Below, piece by piece: positions 48,184 through 58,947 of a stretch of 64,000 nt of DNA. Origin of the DNA: Branchiostoma floridae (lineage: Eukaryota > Chordata > Leptocardii > Amphioxiformes > Branchiostomatidae); assembly GCF_000003815.2 (NCBI RefSeq), contig NW_023365731.1, forward strand, positions 62,001-126,000, written 5' to 3'. The position numbers and the translations under genes are program-made. The first letter of the stretch is position 1; the number at the start of each line of letters is the position of its first letter. The notes beneath the pieces were generated by a model, which saw only the letters and a list, made by a program, of their open reading frames with translations, was not told the origin of the DNA and did not search any database.

Positions 48184-51100
48184 ATGGCGGCAAAAGTCTC
48201 CATTTTGCTGCTTTTGCAGCTCCTAGTGTCAGGTATAGACGCAGGTAGCTGGCAGAGCTGCCGTAAGGTGTCCGTGGCCAAGTGTGGTGTGGGTGACAGC
48301 CGTAGTGATGGTCACGAGTACCGGTATGACATTGGAGCGTACCGGTACAAGTGGACCAAATACCCACGCGAGGTATCCAGCTACAATGGCCCATTTGACA
48401 CCGTTAGTTTGAGTCAGGTGTCCCAATCTTGTCAGGTCTGCTCAAATGAAACAAAGCCTACCCAGGGGGGTCCCACTCAGAGCCCTCCGCTACCACCCGG
48501 CATTGTCAACATCATGATCGTTGACAACAACGTGGGCAAGCTTGGCACTGAAAAGGCAGAGATCCTCTCTGAGATCCCTTGTGGTACAGATTGCAAGCTG
48601 TGGTTTGTGGGTTGTAACCTAACGGAGATAGAGGGAGGGGCGTTTGCTAAGTTGCCACAGGTGTCTATCCTGGTCATCTGGCGGAGCAATGTCCAGACTC
48701 TGAGGAACGGCACGTTTGCTGGGATGGAAGGTCTCAAACAACTGCTGCTCTTGGAGAACAACCTGACACATCTGGAGGTGAGGTTTCAGAAACAGAGAAA
48801 GGTGCAATTCTTATCAATACTGTTTTGTCGACGCCTCATGCGATATTGTATAAAAGCATTGTGAGCAGTTTTCAGAATTCTGGTAATTATACAGGAATGT
48901 GTCCACAGGATGATGATGTGTCCACAAGAATGCTAGATTCCACAGTAATATTTGGAATGTTACTGGTAGTCTCAAGGAAAACCTATACAGAAAGTGCTAT
49001 AGCTATAAACAACCTCAGATAATGTGATGATAGAAAGTAGGTGGTCAGATTATTGACTATTCCTAAAAAGAAGTCTTCCCCAGCTTGCTGAAAAAATCTT
49101 ACTTCGAGGTTGTTGATTCTAACGCAAAAGGTTTTCTCCAAAACATAGACTTTCGACGAGTTTTATTCTTATCATATTTCACTTTCTGTACCACACAGAA
49201 TGGCTGCTTGGATGGGTTGTCGAGCTTGTCCGAGCTCATCCTTGTGGACAACCAGATCCTAAACCTGTCACCTGACACGTTCCGTGGAGTGCAGCCGTGG
49301 TGGTTTGACGTAAGTGCCAATCGTATCTCTAACGTACCACCCGGGACCCTGCAGGCGATCAAGTCCGTAGAATATGTCCGCGCTGTTGAGAACAAACTGC
49401 GAGCAATCAGCGCGGGGATGTTCCACGGTCTTGGGCGGCTGAAGTACCTGAACCTTGAGGGTAACAGAATCTCCCACATCGCTGCGGGCGCCTTCCTACC
49501 AAATGCAAAAATGCACTCCCTAAATCTGGCGGGTAACAGGCTGACCTTCCTGTCTGGCGGGTGGTTCAGGTCGTCATTTCCTTCAAAACTCATGGTGCGT
49601 GGAAATGCGATCGCCACCATTGCGTTGGAAGGAAGGCTGCCTAAGCATATCACGCTGGATAATCCACCGCGCTGTACCTGTGCGAATGATTGGCTGTACG
49701 AATACAAAGGGAACGGCCCGAAGTTTAACCAGTGGTTCGTCTTGGCAATACGGGTTCTTCCCGCAAAAAGTTGTCCCGCCTCGGCACTCAAGCCAAATCC
49801 TCCCGCGCCAGTCAGTCCGAGATCACTGCCCTGCCCATCGCCGCTGGTAGAGATCGTGCATGTTGAACGCATCGCCGCGTACAAGTACAAAGCCGTTGGC
49901 GATGTGTATTGGGAGCAGTCTCCCAAAGTGTCCTTTTCCTTCCCCAACGGCTTACACCACAAGGTTGACATGAAGTACGACACAAGCACGACCACACACG
50001 ACAATATGCCGACAGGTAACCTGACCGTGAGAGTGGTGACTGACTTGAAGGCCGAGGGCTGGGTGAAATGTGAGGGGCCAGTAAACCTGTTGGGTCAATC
50101 AGGAAATGATAGCCTGTGTTCCAACTACATAGGGAAGTCCAGATTCACCATTTGGCTTGAGACAACGGAGCCCTTGGCCTTCGAGAACACCACTTGTACT
50201 GCTTCTTCGGAAACTGGCTCCCACACTGCCGTCTTCATGGCGAGCAAGCGCGCACACTCTGGCTTAACAACACCCCAAGCCACAGAGCTCTCACTTATGA
50301 ACACCACACCATTGGTAAACAACATCAGCACCACACTGCCGCTCACTGACATCAGCACTACACCAATGTCCACAAGCGCGAACGATGATGGCTATGAAGA
50401 CCTAAAGTGGTACATCGTGTCGACAGTCATTGGTCTGCTGTCGCCACTTGCTGTGTTGGGAGTTTGGGGATGTGCCATGTACATCTGGCGTAGGCTCAGG
50501 CGCAAAGCTCCAGGTAACCCCTCAGGCCCATCCCGTAACGGCAACCAGATCACTGCCTGCACCAGGTGGCCTGTTGGAGATCATGCTAACATGGATGAGT
50601 CAGTGATCAGTCCGTACGCTGAGGGTGGTTTTGATGATCACGACAGCCTGAATGATTCAGAATCAGTCATCAGCCCTTACGCTGAGGGTGGTTTCCAGGA
50701 CCACCCTGATCTGCTCAGGGCAGATTCTTCTCAGTCAGAAATCGTCCCGTACGGATTGGCGAAGCTTAGCGCAGCGTACGCAGGCCGCGCCCGCGCGCAG
50801 ACACACCCCGTGCCGTCCCGCCCGTACAGCACCGAGCGCCCTCGTCAGACACCAAACAGGGAAGGTGCCGTCCTGGCTGCCTATGGCCCAAATGGTCGCG
50901 ACAAGTCCGGCAAAAAGTGCTACCAGCACCCATCCATTCTCCCCAACCCGGGTGCCACCCAGTTCTCTGCCTACCAGCAGAATGCCAGCGCCGCTAAGCG
51001 TTCCCGCAAGGCACGTTGTTACAACTCCCCTGCCCTGGCCACTGACCAAGAGCGCACCCTGTCCAACACATATGACCAGCGCGACCCAAGAGAGGCCGTT

Positions 51101-51793
51101 AAGGGTTCCCGCAAGGCACCTTGCTACAACTCCCCTGCCCTGGCCACTGACCAAAACCGTACCCTGTCCAACACATATGACCAGCGCTACCCTAGAGAGG
51201 CCGTTAAGGGTTACCGCAAGGCACCTTGCTACAACTCCCCTGCCCTGGCCACTGACCAAAACCGTACCCTGTCCAACACATATGACCAGCGCTACCCTAG
51301 AGAGGCCGTTAAGGGTTACCGCAAGGCACCTTGCTACAACTCCCCTGCCCTGGCCACTGACCAAAACCGTACCCTGTCCAACACATATGACCAGAATGAC
51401 CCTAGAGAGGCCGCCAAGGGTTCCCGCAAGGCACCTTGCTACAACTCCGCTGCCCTGGCCACTGACCAAAATCGTACCCTGTCCAACACATATGACCAGC
51501 GCGATCCTAGAGAGGCTGTTAAGGGTTCCCGCAAGGCACCTTGCTACAACTCCGCTGCCCTGGCCACTGACCAAAATCGTACCCTGTCCAACACATATGA
51601 CCAGCATGACCCTAGCGAGGCCGCCACCGGTCGGGGAACCAGTTACATCTGCCCCTCCCCTGCCGACAGTGCTAACAGGTCTCCGGCAGCTGCCTACAGC
51701 CAGAATGACCGTAGAGAGGCTATAACTGACACCCTTGACTCCCCCGAGACAAACAGCTATGAACCGTCGTCCGCACGCTGTCAGGTTCAGTGA
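48184..51793 (+). CDS. LRR-Ig transmembrane receptor, copy 3 (~1,062 aa)
   Basis: Exon 1 48184-48777 (donor GTGAGG), exon 2 49199-51793 (acceptor CACACAG), phase 0. Same order as copy 2: signal peptide (AAKVSILLLLQLLVSG), Cys-rich cap, about eight LRRs, LRR C-terminal cap, Ig-like region, Thr-rich stalk with TTLPLTDISTTPMST, transmembrane helix about 602-628, long tail. The tail is about 110 residues longer than in copy 2 because the 35-residue repeat (APCYNSPALATDQNRTLSNT plus YDQ...GSRK) is present six times. I chose the ATG at 48,184; an in-frame ATG at 48,148 would add 12 residues ahead of the signal peptide. The LRR-cap region (YEYKGNGPKFNQWF) differs from copies 1 and 2. Splice sites, frame and domains are intact. 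Confidence 0.88.
49199..51793 (+). other. Receptor copy 3 exon 2, with six 35-residue tail repeats
   Basis: The repeat array lies at about 51,004-51,640 with an exact 105 bp period (for example TTGCTACAAC at 51,121 and 51,226). Repeat sequences differ at a few positions: R/P before CYNS, YDQR/YDQN/YDQH, GSRK/GYRK. Each repeat has Tyr in CYNSP (YxxP) and in NTYDQ. Copies 1 and 2 have three repeats at 25,029-25,340 and 38,257-38,560. Confidence 0.85.
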
Positions 51794-54700
51794 TTACAGA
51801 AGGAAGAGATTGATGAAAAAAATTTGACCAATCTTAAATTGTTAAGTGGGCATTTGGCTATTTCAAATTCCATCAAATTTTGTGGTTTACAAGTCAGTCT
51901 CATAATCAGATTTTGCACAAGTACCAAAAAGTACCATTCTGTTGTTTCTTAAAAAAATCGTATTCTTTCAAAAAAGAAATAGAGAAAGAGGTGGAAAATT
52001 ATCTTCTCTTTCATGGAATTCATTATAAAGAAATGTAAAGCAAACATTAAACCTACTGGAGTTTTCGGCCCCTTGTAGATACACTGATCTTCCCGAAACT
52101 AGAACAAACCTCTTCAATATAATTGGCTATATACTGGCAAAACTCTAGTTATATAAAGTTCTACCGAGATTTCAATATTTTGGTACAGGTAATTAGATCT
52201 AGACCCACACTGATAGTTTTCGATAGTTTTCAGTGTCTAAAATGCATTGCGTTTCCTCTTTTACTATCCTTGCCTAGAAAATGCCAAAAAAGCAAATGCT
52301 CAAGGAACTGGATATGATTTTTGAAAATTATGTTTTTTTTTTTTCATTTTTTTCAGAACGTGAAAATTGGTGCCGTTTGTGTGTGTAATTGTGGATATAT
52401 GGATTTGTGGACAAGATAACTAGAGAATCTGCTAATGAATTATTGTGGCGTTTGGAAGTTTAATTGTGTCCTTAAATCATTTGACATAGATCATGCAAAT
52501 TGGATCTTCATTTGCATCATTAATTAGAAAGTGCTTTAACATTTAGCATTGTTTGCTAAGACTTGCAAAGCTTAAACATTTTGTATGATTTTGGTGAAGA
52601 AGATTGACGGATTTAGTATACACGATTTTGTACCTTATTTGCATAATCAATGAGAAACCTTGAGAACACACCATAACAATGACGTCATTGGACGAAGGAA
52701 TGAGGTCGTGGAACTCTTGTCGGTATTTGTTTCATTTCATTTTCTTTCCTTTTTTCTTTCCTAAAAAGTTGTTTTCAAATCAGATTGGTAATCATCCAAT
52801 TAAATCTAGTCCACAATGGATGAATGTTTTCTTTGTGACAAAAGTTGTCCATTGAATGATTTGTAGAGCCTGATTTTAGAGTGAATTGAAAAGGTGTAAA
52901 ACATCTTCATGTAATAAAAATCGTGGCTGCAGCGTATCATGGATATTCTAGGAGCCAAAGACACAGATAGAAGTGCATTTCTGGTAAAGCAAAAAATAAA
53001 AGAGAAAAAAGGAACAACCACACCGCACATTTAAGTTGGCAGAATTGCGATAAACTAATTAATAATCAAAACACAAATGTATGCTTCCATTTTGTACCAC
53101 CTTGAAAATGCTGGCCTCTAAAATACATTTTGACTTTAAACACTACACTCTGACAGAAGCAGATATGGTTTGGGTGATGTTATCTGTACCCAGGACAGCA
53201 TCCAGGCTGTAGAGAGTATTGAATATTCAATTTGTATATGTTAGATCACCTGTAGGGTGAGAAGGAGGATAGCAGTGGCACAATCCATCTCTGTAGGAAT
53301 ATCTATTGTAGCTGTATGAATTATTTTGGTTTTCCTGGTTCTAAAAAAAGTAAAGAAAAATTGCACCATCTAAAGAGGTAGTCAAATATATAAAATTAAG
53401 CATACAGCCACTTTCCATTCATGTATTTTTTTTATTAATCTTTCCTGGGTAAATACGATCTGTTGTGAAATAGTTGCAAATTAGAATATCAAATAACTAT
53501 AAAGTAGGAATGCTACGTAACAATTTAAGTGGTGTAAATTCGTGTACAAGAGTTAGTTTATACTAAAATGATAATTGATGGTTATGAATAATATGGGATA
53601 ATATAATTTTTTCTCCACCGTCTGACAAATTTTCTTGTCTATAGCAATAGATGAACAAAACACAACATTTAATGGTAAATGGACCCAACAGAAAATAATA
53701 GCACAACATTTTGTTTTTTCAAGCAGTATTCATATTTTCACGTACGCTGTATGTTATAATTTATATTCATTGTATTTATTGGTGATAGAAAGGGAGCGTT
53801 CTGAAATTCCATATTCTTACTAGTCGTACTAGCAGTGTCATGTAAATAATCATGTATGGAGCATATCACCAACAAAGTAAATAGCAAGAAACCTGTGATC
53901 TGTTTTGTTAATGATGACAAAAGTCTTTGCTACGCAAATTTGTTTACACGCATTGCACGACTGCAGCTTAGAAAAGAGACAAAGAAAGAGAGAGAGAAAG
54001 AGAGAGAGGGAATGAGGTGGGAGGGAGGGAGTCCCAAATCACAACACAATCGGATCTCTCTATTGAAAAATAGATGTTGCTCAACGAATATCTCAAGTAA
54101 TACCAGCTTGATTAACAAACTTAAGTCAACATTTTACTGTTTGCACCTAAGAAAGAGCTGCTTTGTTTGGTGTGTACTGTAGAAATTTCACTCCGCTTCT
54201 GTCTTATTATGGGCAAGTCTTGTTCTGAGATCTGAGAGAGAGGTACTATATGAACAGCTGACCATGGTTACGCAATCAGTTGTGCTAGTGTTGTATCGCA
54301 CAAGTCGGATGAGTACCAACAACTGGGATGTGATTCGAACGCAGGGCTTGCAGTCCATGGTCACTACCACCAAGTGAGCAACAAACGCCAAACGTGTTCG
54401 TGTGTGCTTTTGACTTTGACTTTATTCATAGCCACCATATCTCTACCTTTCCACACATTAATACTTCACATAACAGAAAGGTTGGCGTAACAGAACAATC
54501 AGTCGGATTCAAATGGTGATTCACAATGTATATGACAAGTGTATGAAGATGTTGTACTGTATTATATGTGCAATCTATCATATATGCGCTGTGACGATCA
54601 GTCTATGAATTGTGGTAGCAGAACACAGTATTTATGCGCGCCCCCGGTGTCCTTGACGCGGATACATAAAGTATTACGGATAAACTTGTTGAAGGACATG

Positions 54701-56877
54701 TGAAAAGCCTTATTTGAGGGGCAGCCAGATATACCCTGTGCTGCGTGTTCACGGAAGGTGTCGACTCTGAGACTGTATGGCTTGGATTGTGAAAGATTTC
54801 TATTTCGTGTATAAATGCCAATGCCAATACCCTGTCATGAGAGTGAAAAGGCGTATAAATGCGCCCCATTACGCAACTGCCCTTCTAGTGTGAGCCGACT
54901 GCAGTTATGTGACCTCCGCAGAGCAGCGTTTCAAAGTGGGCGTGAGAAGGGGATGCGCCGACAGGATTTGTAAAAAATATTTTGTGGCTTAACTCAAACA
55001 TATCCGTTTTTGCTATTCCTAAAGTGCATCCTATTATATATTGTTCCACGTTGAAGCAAGTCACCAATTGTGGGCCCTAACTATACCCTAATGGGCTGAA
55101 AACTGTGTTCTGCTACCTTCAAGTTGTACCACATGTGCAATGTGTCACATATTTACTGTATATAACAAGATTCAACAGGTCTTCTACATGTTTACGTATG
55201 GATCTGATAATCGTCATCAATATGGTATAATAACAAATATGATTCAGGTCTATTCATAAGCCTTGCAACCATCATCATTACAAACATAACACGTTACAGA
55301 CACATTTTGTAGACATTTACTATATTGGTGTCATTATCCATACCATGGATACAAGGCAATGTGAGTGAAAAAAAGTCATCTTTAGTATGTAGCACTGTAT
55401 ACTATATACAGATGGCTAAAGGACCACACATCATGCTAACAACATGACCCATGTGTGGCTGCTTTGGTTCTTTTGAAAGATATAGTATCACAAAGTGTTG
55501 CTAAAAAGACAGGAGCAAATATTTCCATTGTGCTATACATACTGTCATTGTCAAGAATACTTCAATGATGCCAATGATTCGATGTTGATGATGATGAATA
55601 CAAATATATGATTTGGAATAACTAGTTAAGATGAACTGGTCAAAGTGATGTTTAAGACATTCAATGATGCTGTCATGCCATTATAAACATGGGTGACATA
55701 TCAAACCAATGGTTACGATCATGGATTTATACATTTTACAATGTATTTTCTTGTAAATGCTAGTCTTGGAAGTGTGGAAATTGTCTAAGATAACAAACTC
55801 CAAACGACTGATATTGTGGACTCAAAATTAACTTGATGTAACTGTACAAAGTGATATAAAATGCATTGACTACTGTACTTTATTGATGTTGATAATCTGA
55901 TGCTGTTGAATATAAATATATGCCTTGGAACAACCAGTAAATATGAACTGGTTCAAGTGATATGTATAAGGCATTGAATGATGATGTAATGCCAATGTAA
56001 TCATGTGTGACATATCAAATCAATGTTTACAAAAATGCATTGATACAGTGTATGTTCTTGTAGAAGCTAGTCTTGCATGTGTGGCCATTGTCTGGATTGA
56101 AAAACCCAAAAACAACTGATAATGTCACTACTGCCATGTAAATGTAGACATCATTGATGTGCATAATTTGATGTTGATGAATACAAATATTTCCTTGGAA
56201 CAACCAGTAAATATGGAATATGAACTGGTTTGTGTAAGGCATTGGATGATTTTGTAATATTGATATGCACATGAGTGACACTTGATGCATATTATATTTG
56301 ATCTAAAAATGTATCTTCTTGCAATTGTCTTAGAATTGTGGACATTGTCTCCAATAACAAACCCAAATGTGACTGACACTAGTACTGGTGCCACCATGCA
56401 TGTTGACTTGTGCAATAAGAGTCAAGAAATGTTAAGGTTGGAGAATAGCAATAAAATGTCTAAGTGTTGCAACCACTCAGCTTCTGATTGTTCTGTGGCT
56501 TTGTGTGTGGTAGAATAGCAGAAGAGTGTCTTAGATCCCGAAAGGACAAATCCTCATGAATTTTTGATAATTCCACGGACACATTTCAAATAACAGGAAA
56601 ATAGAACTACACTTGGTCATTCCTTTAATAATAGCCTTAAAGTGGAACAATAGTTTATCAAGTATAGCAACAGTATAGCCTGAATAAAATATTTGATATA
56701 TGCAACGCATATGCCGCAGAAAACAAATATATACAGACAGATAAAATTTCAGACACCATATCAGCAGAATGAAAGGATGAATGGCCCTTAGCGGCACTTG
56801 TTTTGGCGCCTCTTGTAATTTTTCTAATGAACAAATAAGCAAACTTGTAGAAACAGTGCGAAATTCAGTTTTGAGTC
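51794..56877. other. Unit 3 downstream AT-rich sequence
   Basis: 3' UTR and intergenic sequence. Nearly identical to the other units as far as about 52,780, then more diverged. Contains broken versions of the doubtful ORFs described in units 1 and 2, a tRNA-like SINE head near 54,305-54,385 (minus), the 300 bp tandem repeat at 55,575-56,350, and a small ORF 56,282-56,518 matching the one at 30,587-30,847. Confidence 0.5.
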
Positions 56878-56917
<40 letters not shown>

Positions 56918-57052
56918 AGTGTGTGTGTGTTTATGTGTGTGTGTGTGTTTGTGTGTATGTGTGTGTGTTTATGAGTGTGTGTGTGTTTATGTGTGTGTGT
57001 GTGTTTGTGTGTGTGATGTGTGTGTGTGTATGTGTGTGTGTGTGTATCTTTA
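56878..57052. repeat. (GT)n microsatellite/low-complexity tract
   Basis: GTGTGT runs with ATGA/TTTATG interruptions, partly in a secondary period (TGTGTGTGTTTATGAGTGTG). It creates open frames of Cys/Val on one strand and Thr/His on the other, which are not genes. Confidence 0.92.
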
Positions 57053-57159
57053 CAGTGGCAGAAGGTGCCCCTCCCCCTTCACACTTAAAATTACAAATCC
57101 TGAGATTCAAAAAATTTGATGATCTAATGAGTACGAAATACTCAGTATCAATTAAAGAA

Positions 57160-57415
57160 TTCGTGGCGTTGGGCGTGGCGTAACTGGTAGAGTGTTCGGC
57201 TCGGAACCTAGAGGTTCTGAGTTTGATCCCCGCCGTGCCACCGACGTTGTGCCCTTGGGAAAGGCACTTTACACGACCTTCCTCACTTTGCCCAGGTGTA
57301 AAAATGGGTACCTTCTGTTTGTACTGTGTATGTGGCACTGTTAATATAAGTTACCGAAACTTGAGTGCAGTGCCACATTGTTCTCGTCCGTCCAAAAGCA
57401 AAATAGACAAAAAAA
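57160..57415 (+). mobile_element. tRNA-derived SINE, best-preserved plus-strand copy
   Basis: The head is tRNA-like: GTGGCGTAACTGGTAGAGTG (A box), then TCTGAGTTTGATCCCCGCC (B box), about 57,168-57,242. The body follows with GTTGTGCCCTTGGGAAAGGC, CTTTGCCCAGGTGTAAAAAT and, at the 3' end, CCGTCCAAAAGCAAAATAGA then an A-rich tail. Family members: 20,931-21,110, 33,938-34,012, 46,275-46,460 and 60,737-61,140. Confidence 0.78.
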
Positions 57416-58021
57416 ATTAAAGGATAGTTACAGTAATAAGAAAATACAACAACAAATACAATTCCAGTAATAAAATCACCTACAATAATTAAGAGCATTA
57501 ATATAAACATTTGCACGCATTTAAACAGAAAATATAGGTATGCAAACTGATTCAAATTTAATACATCGTAATAAGCACAATACAAAAATTACCATGTACA
57601 ATTTAAGAACACTGATTTTAAACATTTGCACTCATTTAAACAGAAAGTATGCAAAATGATTCACATTTGATATACTGTACTCAACAAAAATACTTAGACA
57701 AAAATACCATGTAAACCGTAAATACAAAAAGGGAATTTTAAGGATTACGTGCTTTTATAATCCATGTATTGTTTCTATAATTTTTCAATGAACAAATAAG
57801 CAGGCATTTAGAAACAGATAAGTAAACAAAAACAACAACAGTCCCCTCCAGCCTTCTGTGTTGCCACTCTGACTAAGAAACTTGAATAATCAACAGCTTT
57901 TGGTTGGTTGCAGACTATTAAAGCTTGAGTGGAAATTGCCAAACCGTTGCTGATGTTTTCTATTCATGCTGTGAAGATTAACTCATAACTGGCATAACTG
58001 CGACGGTACATAAATCTTTGG

Positions 58022-58475
58022 TAAGGCTGGGTACCGGTACGGTGTACCAGTAAACACCGGTTTTTCAAATTGGACCGGTCCTGAAAAACCGGACCTGAGA
58101 AAATTCCGTGGACCGAATGTTGGACCGATTGGAAATTAAAATGAACTGATTATATGATCAGGCATTCACACGTTTTCGGGGTTATAGGTCGAGACAAATA
58201 ACAAGAACGAAGCAGAGTAGACTCTATAGTAATTTTTACCAACTTTTACAGTCAATCGTACAGAGGTAGTTAGCCTTGTAGGATTTTTAAAACGCCAGTG
58301 GGAGTCGAATACTGCACAATGCATATTTCTTTGTAGCAAAATGGACCATTGTTTGGAGTGTCGTCCATTCACAAGTTTTTACATAACGAATCAGGTCCAG
58401 GTTCAGGTCCGGACCTGGACCTGATTCTCTGGACCTAAACCGGACCTGAATTTTCTGTACCGGTACCCACCCCTA
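58022..58475 (-). mobile_element. hAT-type MITE, copy 2
   Basis: Same family as 2713-3136 in opposite orientation. Left end TAAGGCTGGGTACCGGTACG, right end GTACCGGTACCCACCCCTA, i.e. near-perfect 19 bp inverted repeats. Flanked by an 8 bp direct repeat ATCTTTGG at 58,014-58,021 and 58,476-58,483. It interrupts duplication unit 3, whose sequence continues on both sides. Confidence 0.88.
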
Positions 58476-58947
58476 ATCTTTGGCATGTTAGGGGATCTTT
58501 CATCTTCTGTTTACGAACAAGTGCTGTAGTCGCAGCGATGGGCTGAATTGCGAGGAGCTTACACTAGGCGGCGCTAAATCACAAGGGTCTGAAGCGGCTG
58601 CCATTCAGCACTACCTAAAGTGACCTCAATACGACAGCATTTATCTATTTCCTCAAGCAACCGGACGACAATTGAAAATTCCAAAAATCTATTTTTTCTA
58701 TCCAGTTACTTAGTAAATAATATCTTGCGTAAATCTTATCTTATTACCTGGATGTCTAACTTTCATAGCGTAGATGTTTTCGAATCTGTGTTCGTAGAAT
58801 CCATAGTTGACCATTTCAAAATCAAAACCACACTATAGGCATAACAAAGGTCTTATTCTACAAGAAATGGGACTCTTTTACACCTTGCCTTTTTTACACC
58901 TTGTCCTCCTTAACATCTTGACGAAAAAACTTTCTATTCAAATTTGT

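Larger units (their letters stand above)
46271..58512 (+). repeat. Tandem segmental duplication, unit 3 (3'-truncated)
   Basis: Aligns with units 1 and 2 from the SINE at its left edge to CATCTTCTGTTT at 58,512, where similarity stops (units 1 and 2 continue for about 1.2 kb more). A hAT MITE interrupts it at 58,022-58,475. From about 47,800 to 52,780 it is nearly identical to the others; beyond 52,780 it is clearly more diverged. Confidence 0.82.

Noticed and set aside
56881-57183. Cys/Val-rich ORF
   Set aside because: Translation of a GT microsatellite running into a SINE.
57168-57242. Functional tRNA gene
   Set aside because: A and B boxes are present but stems pair poorly and a SINE body follows directly, as in the other copies.
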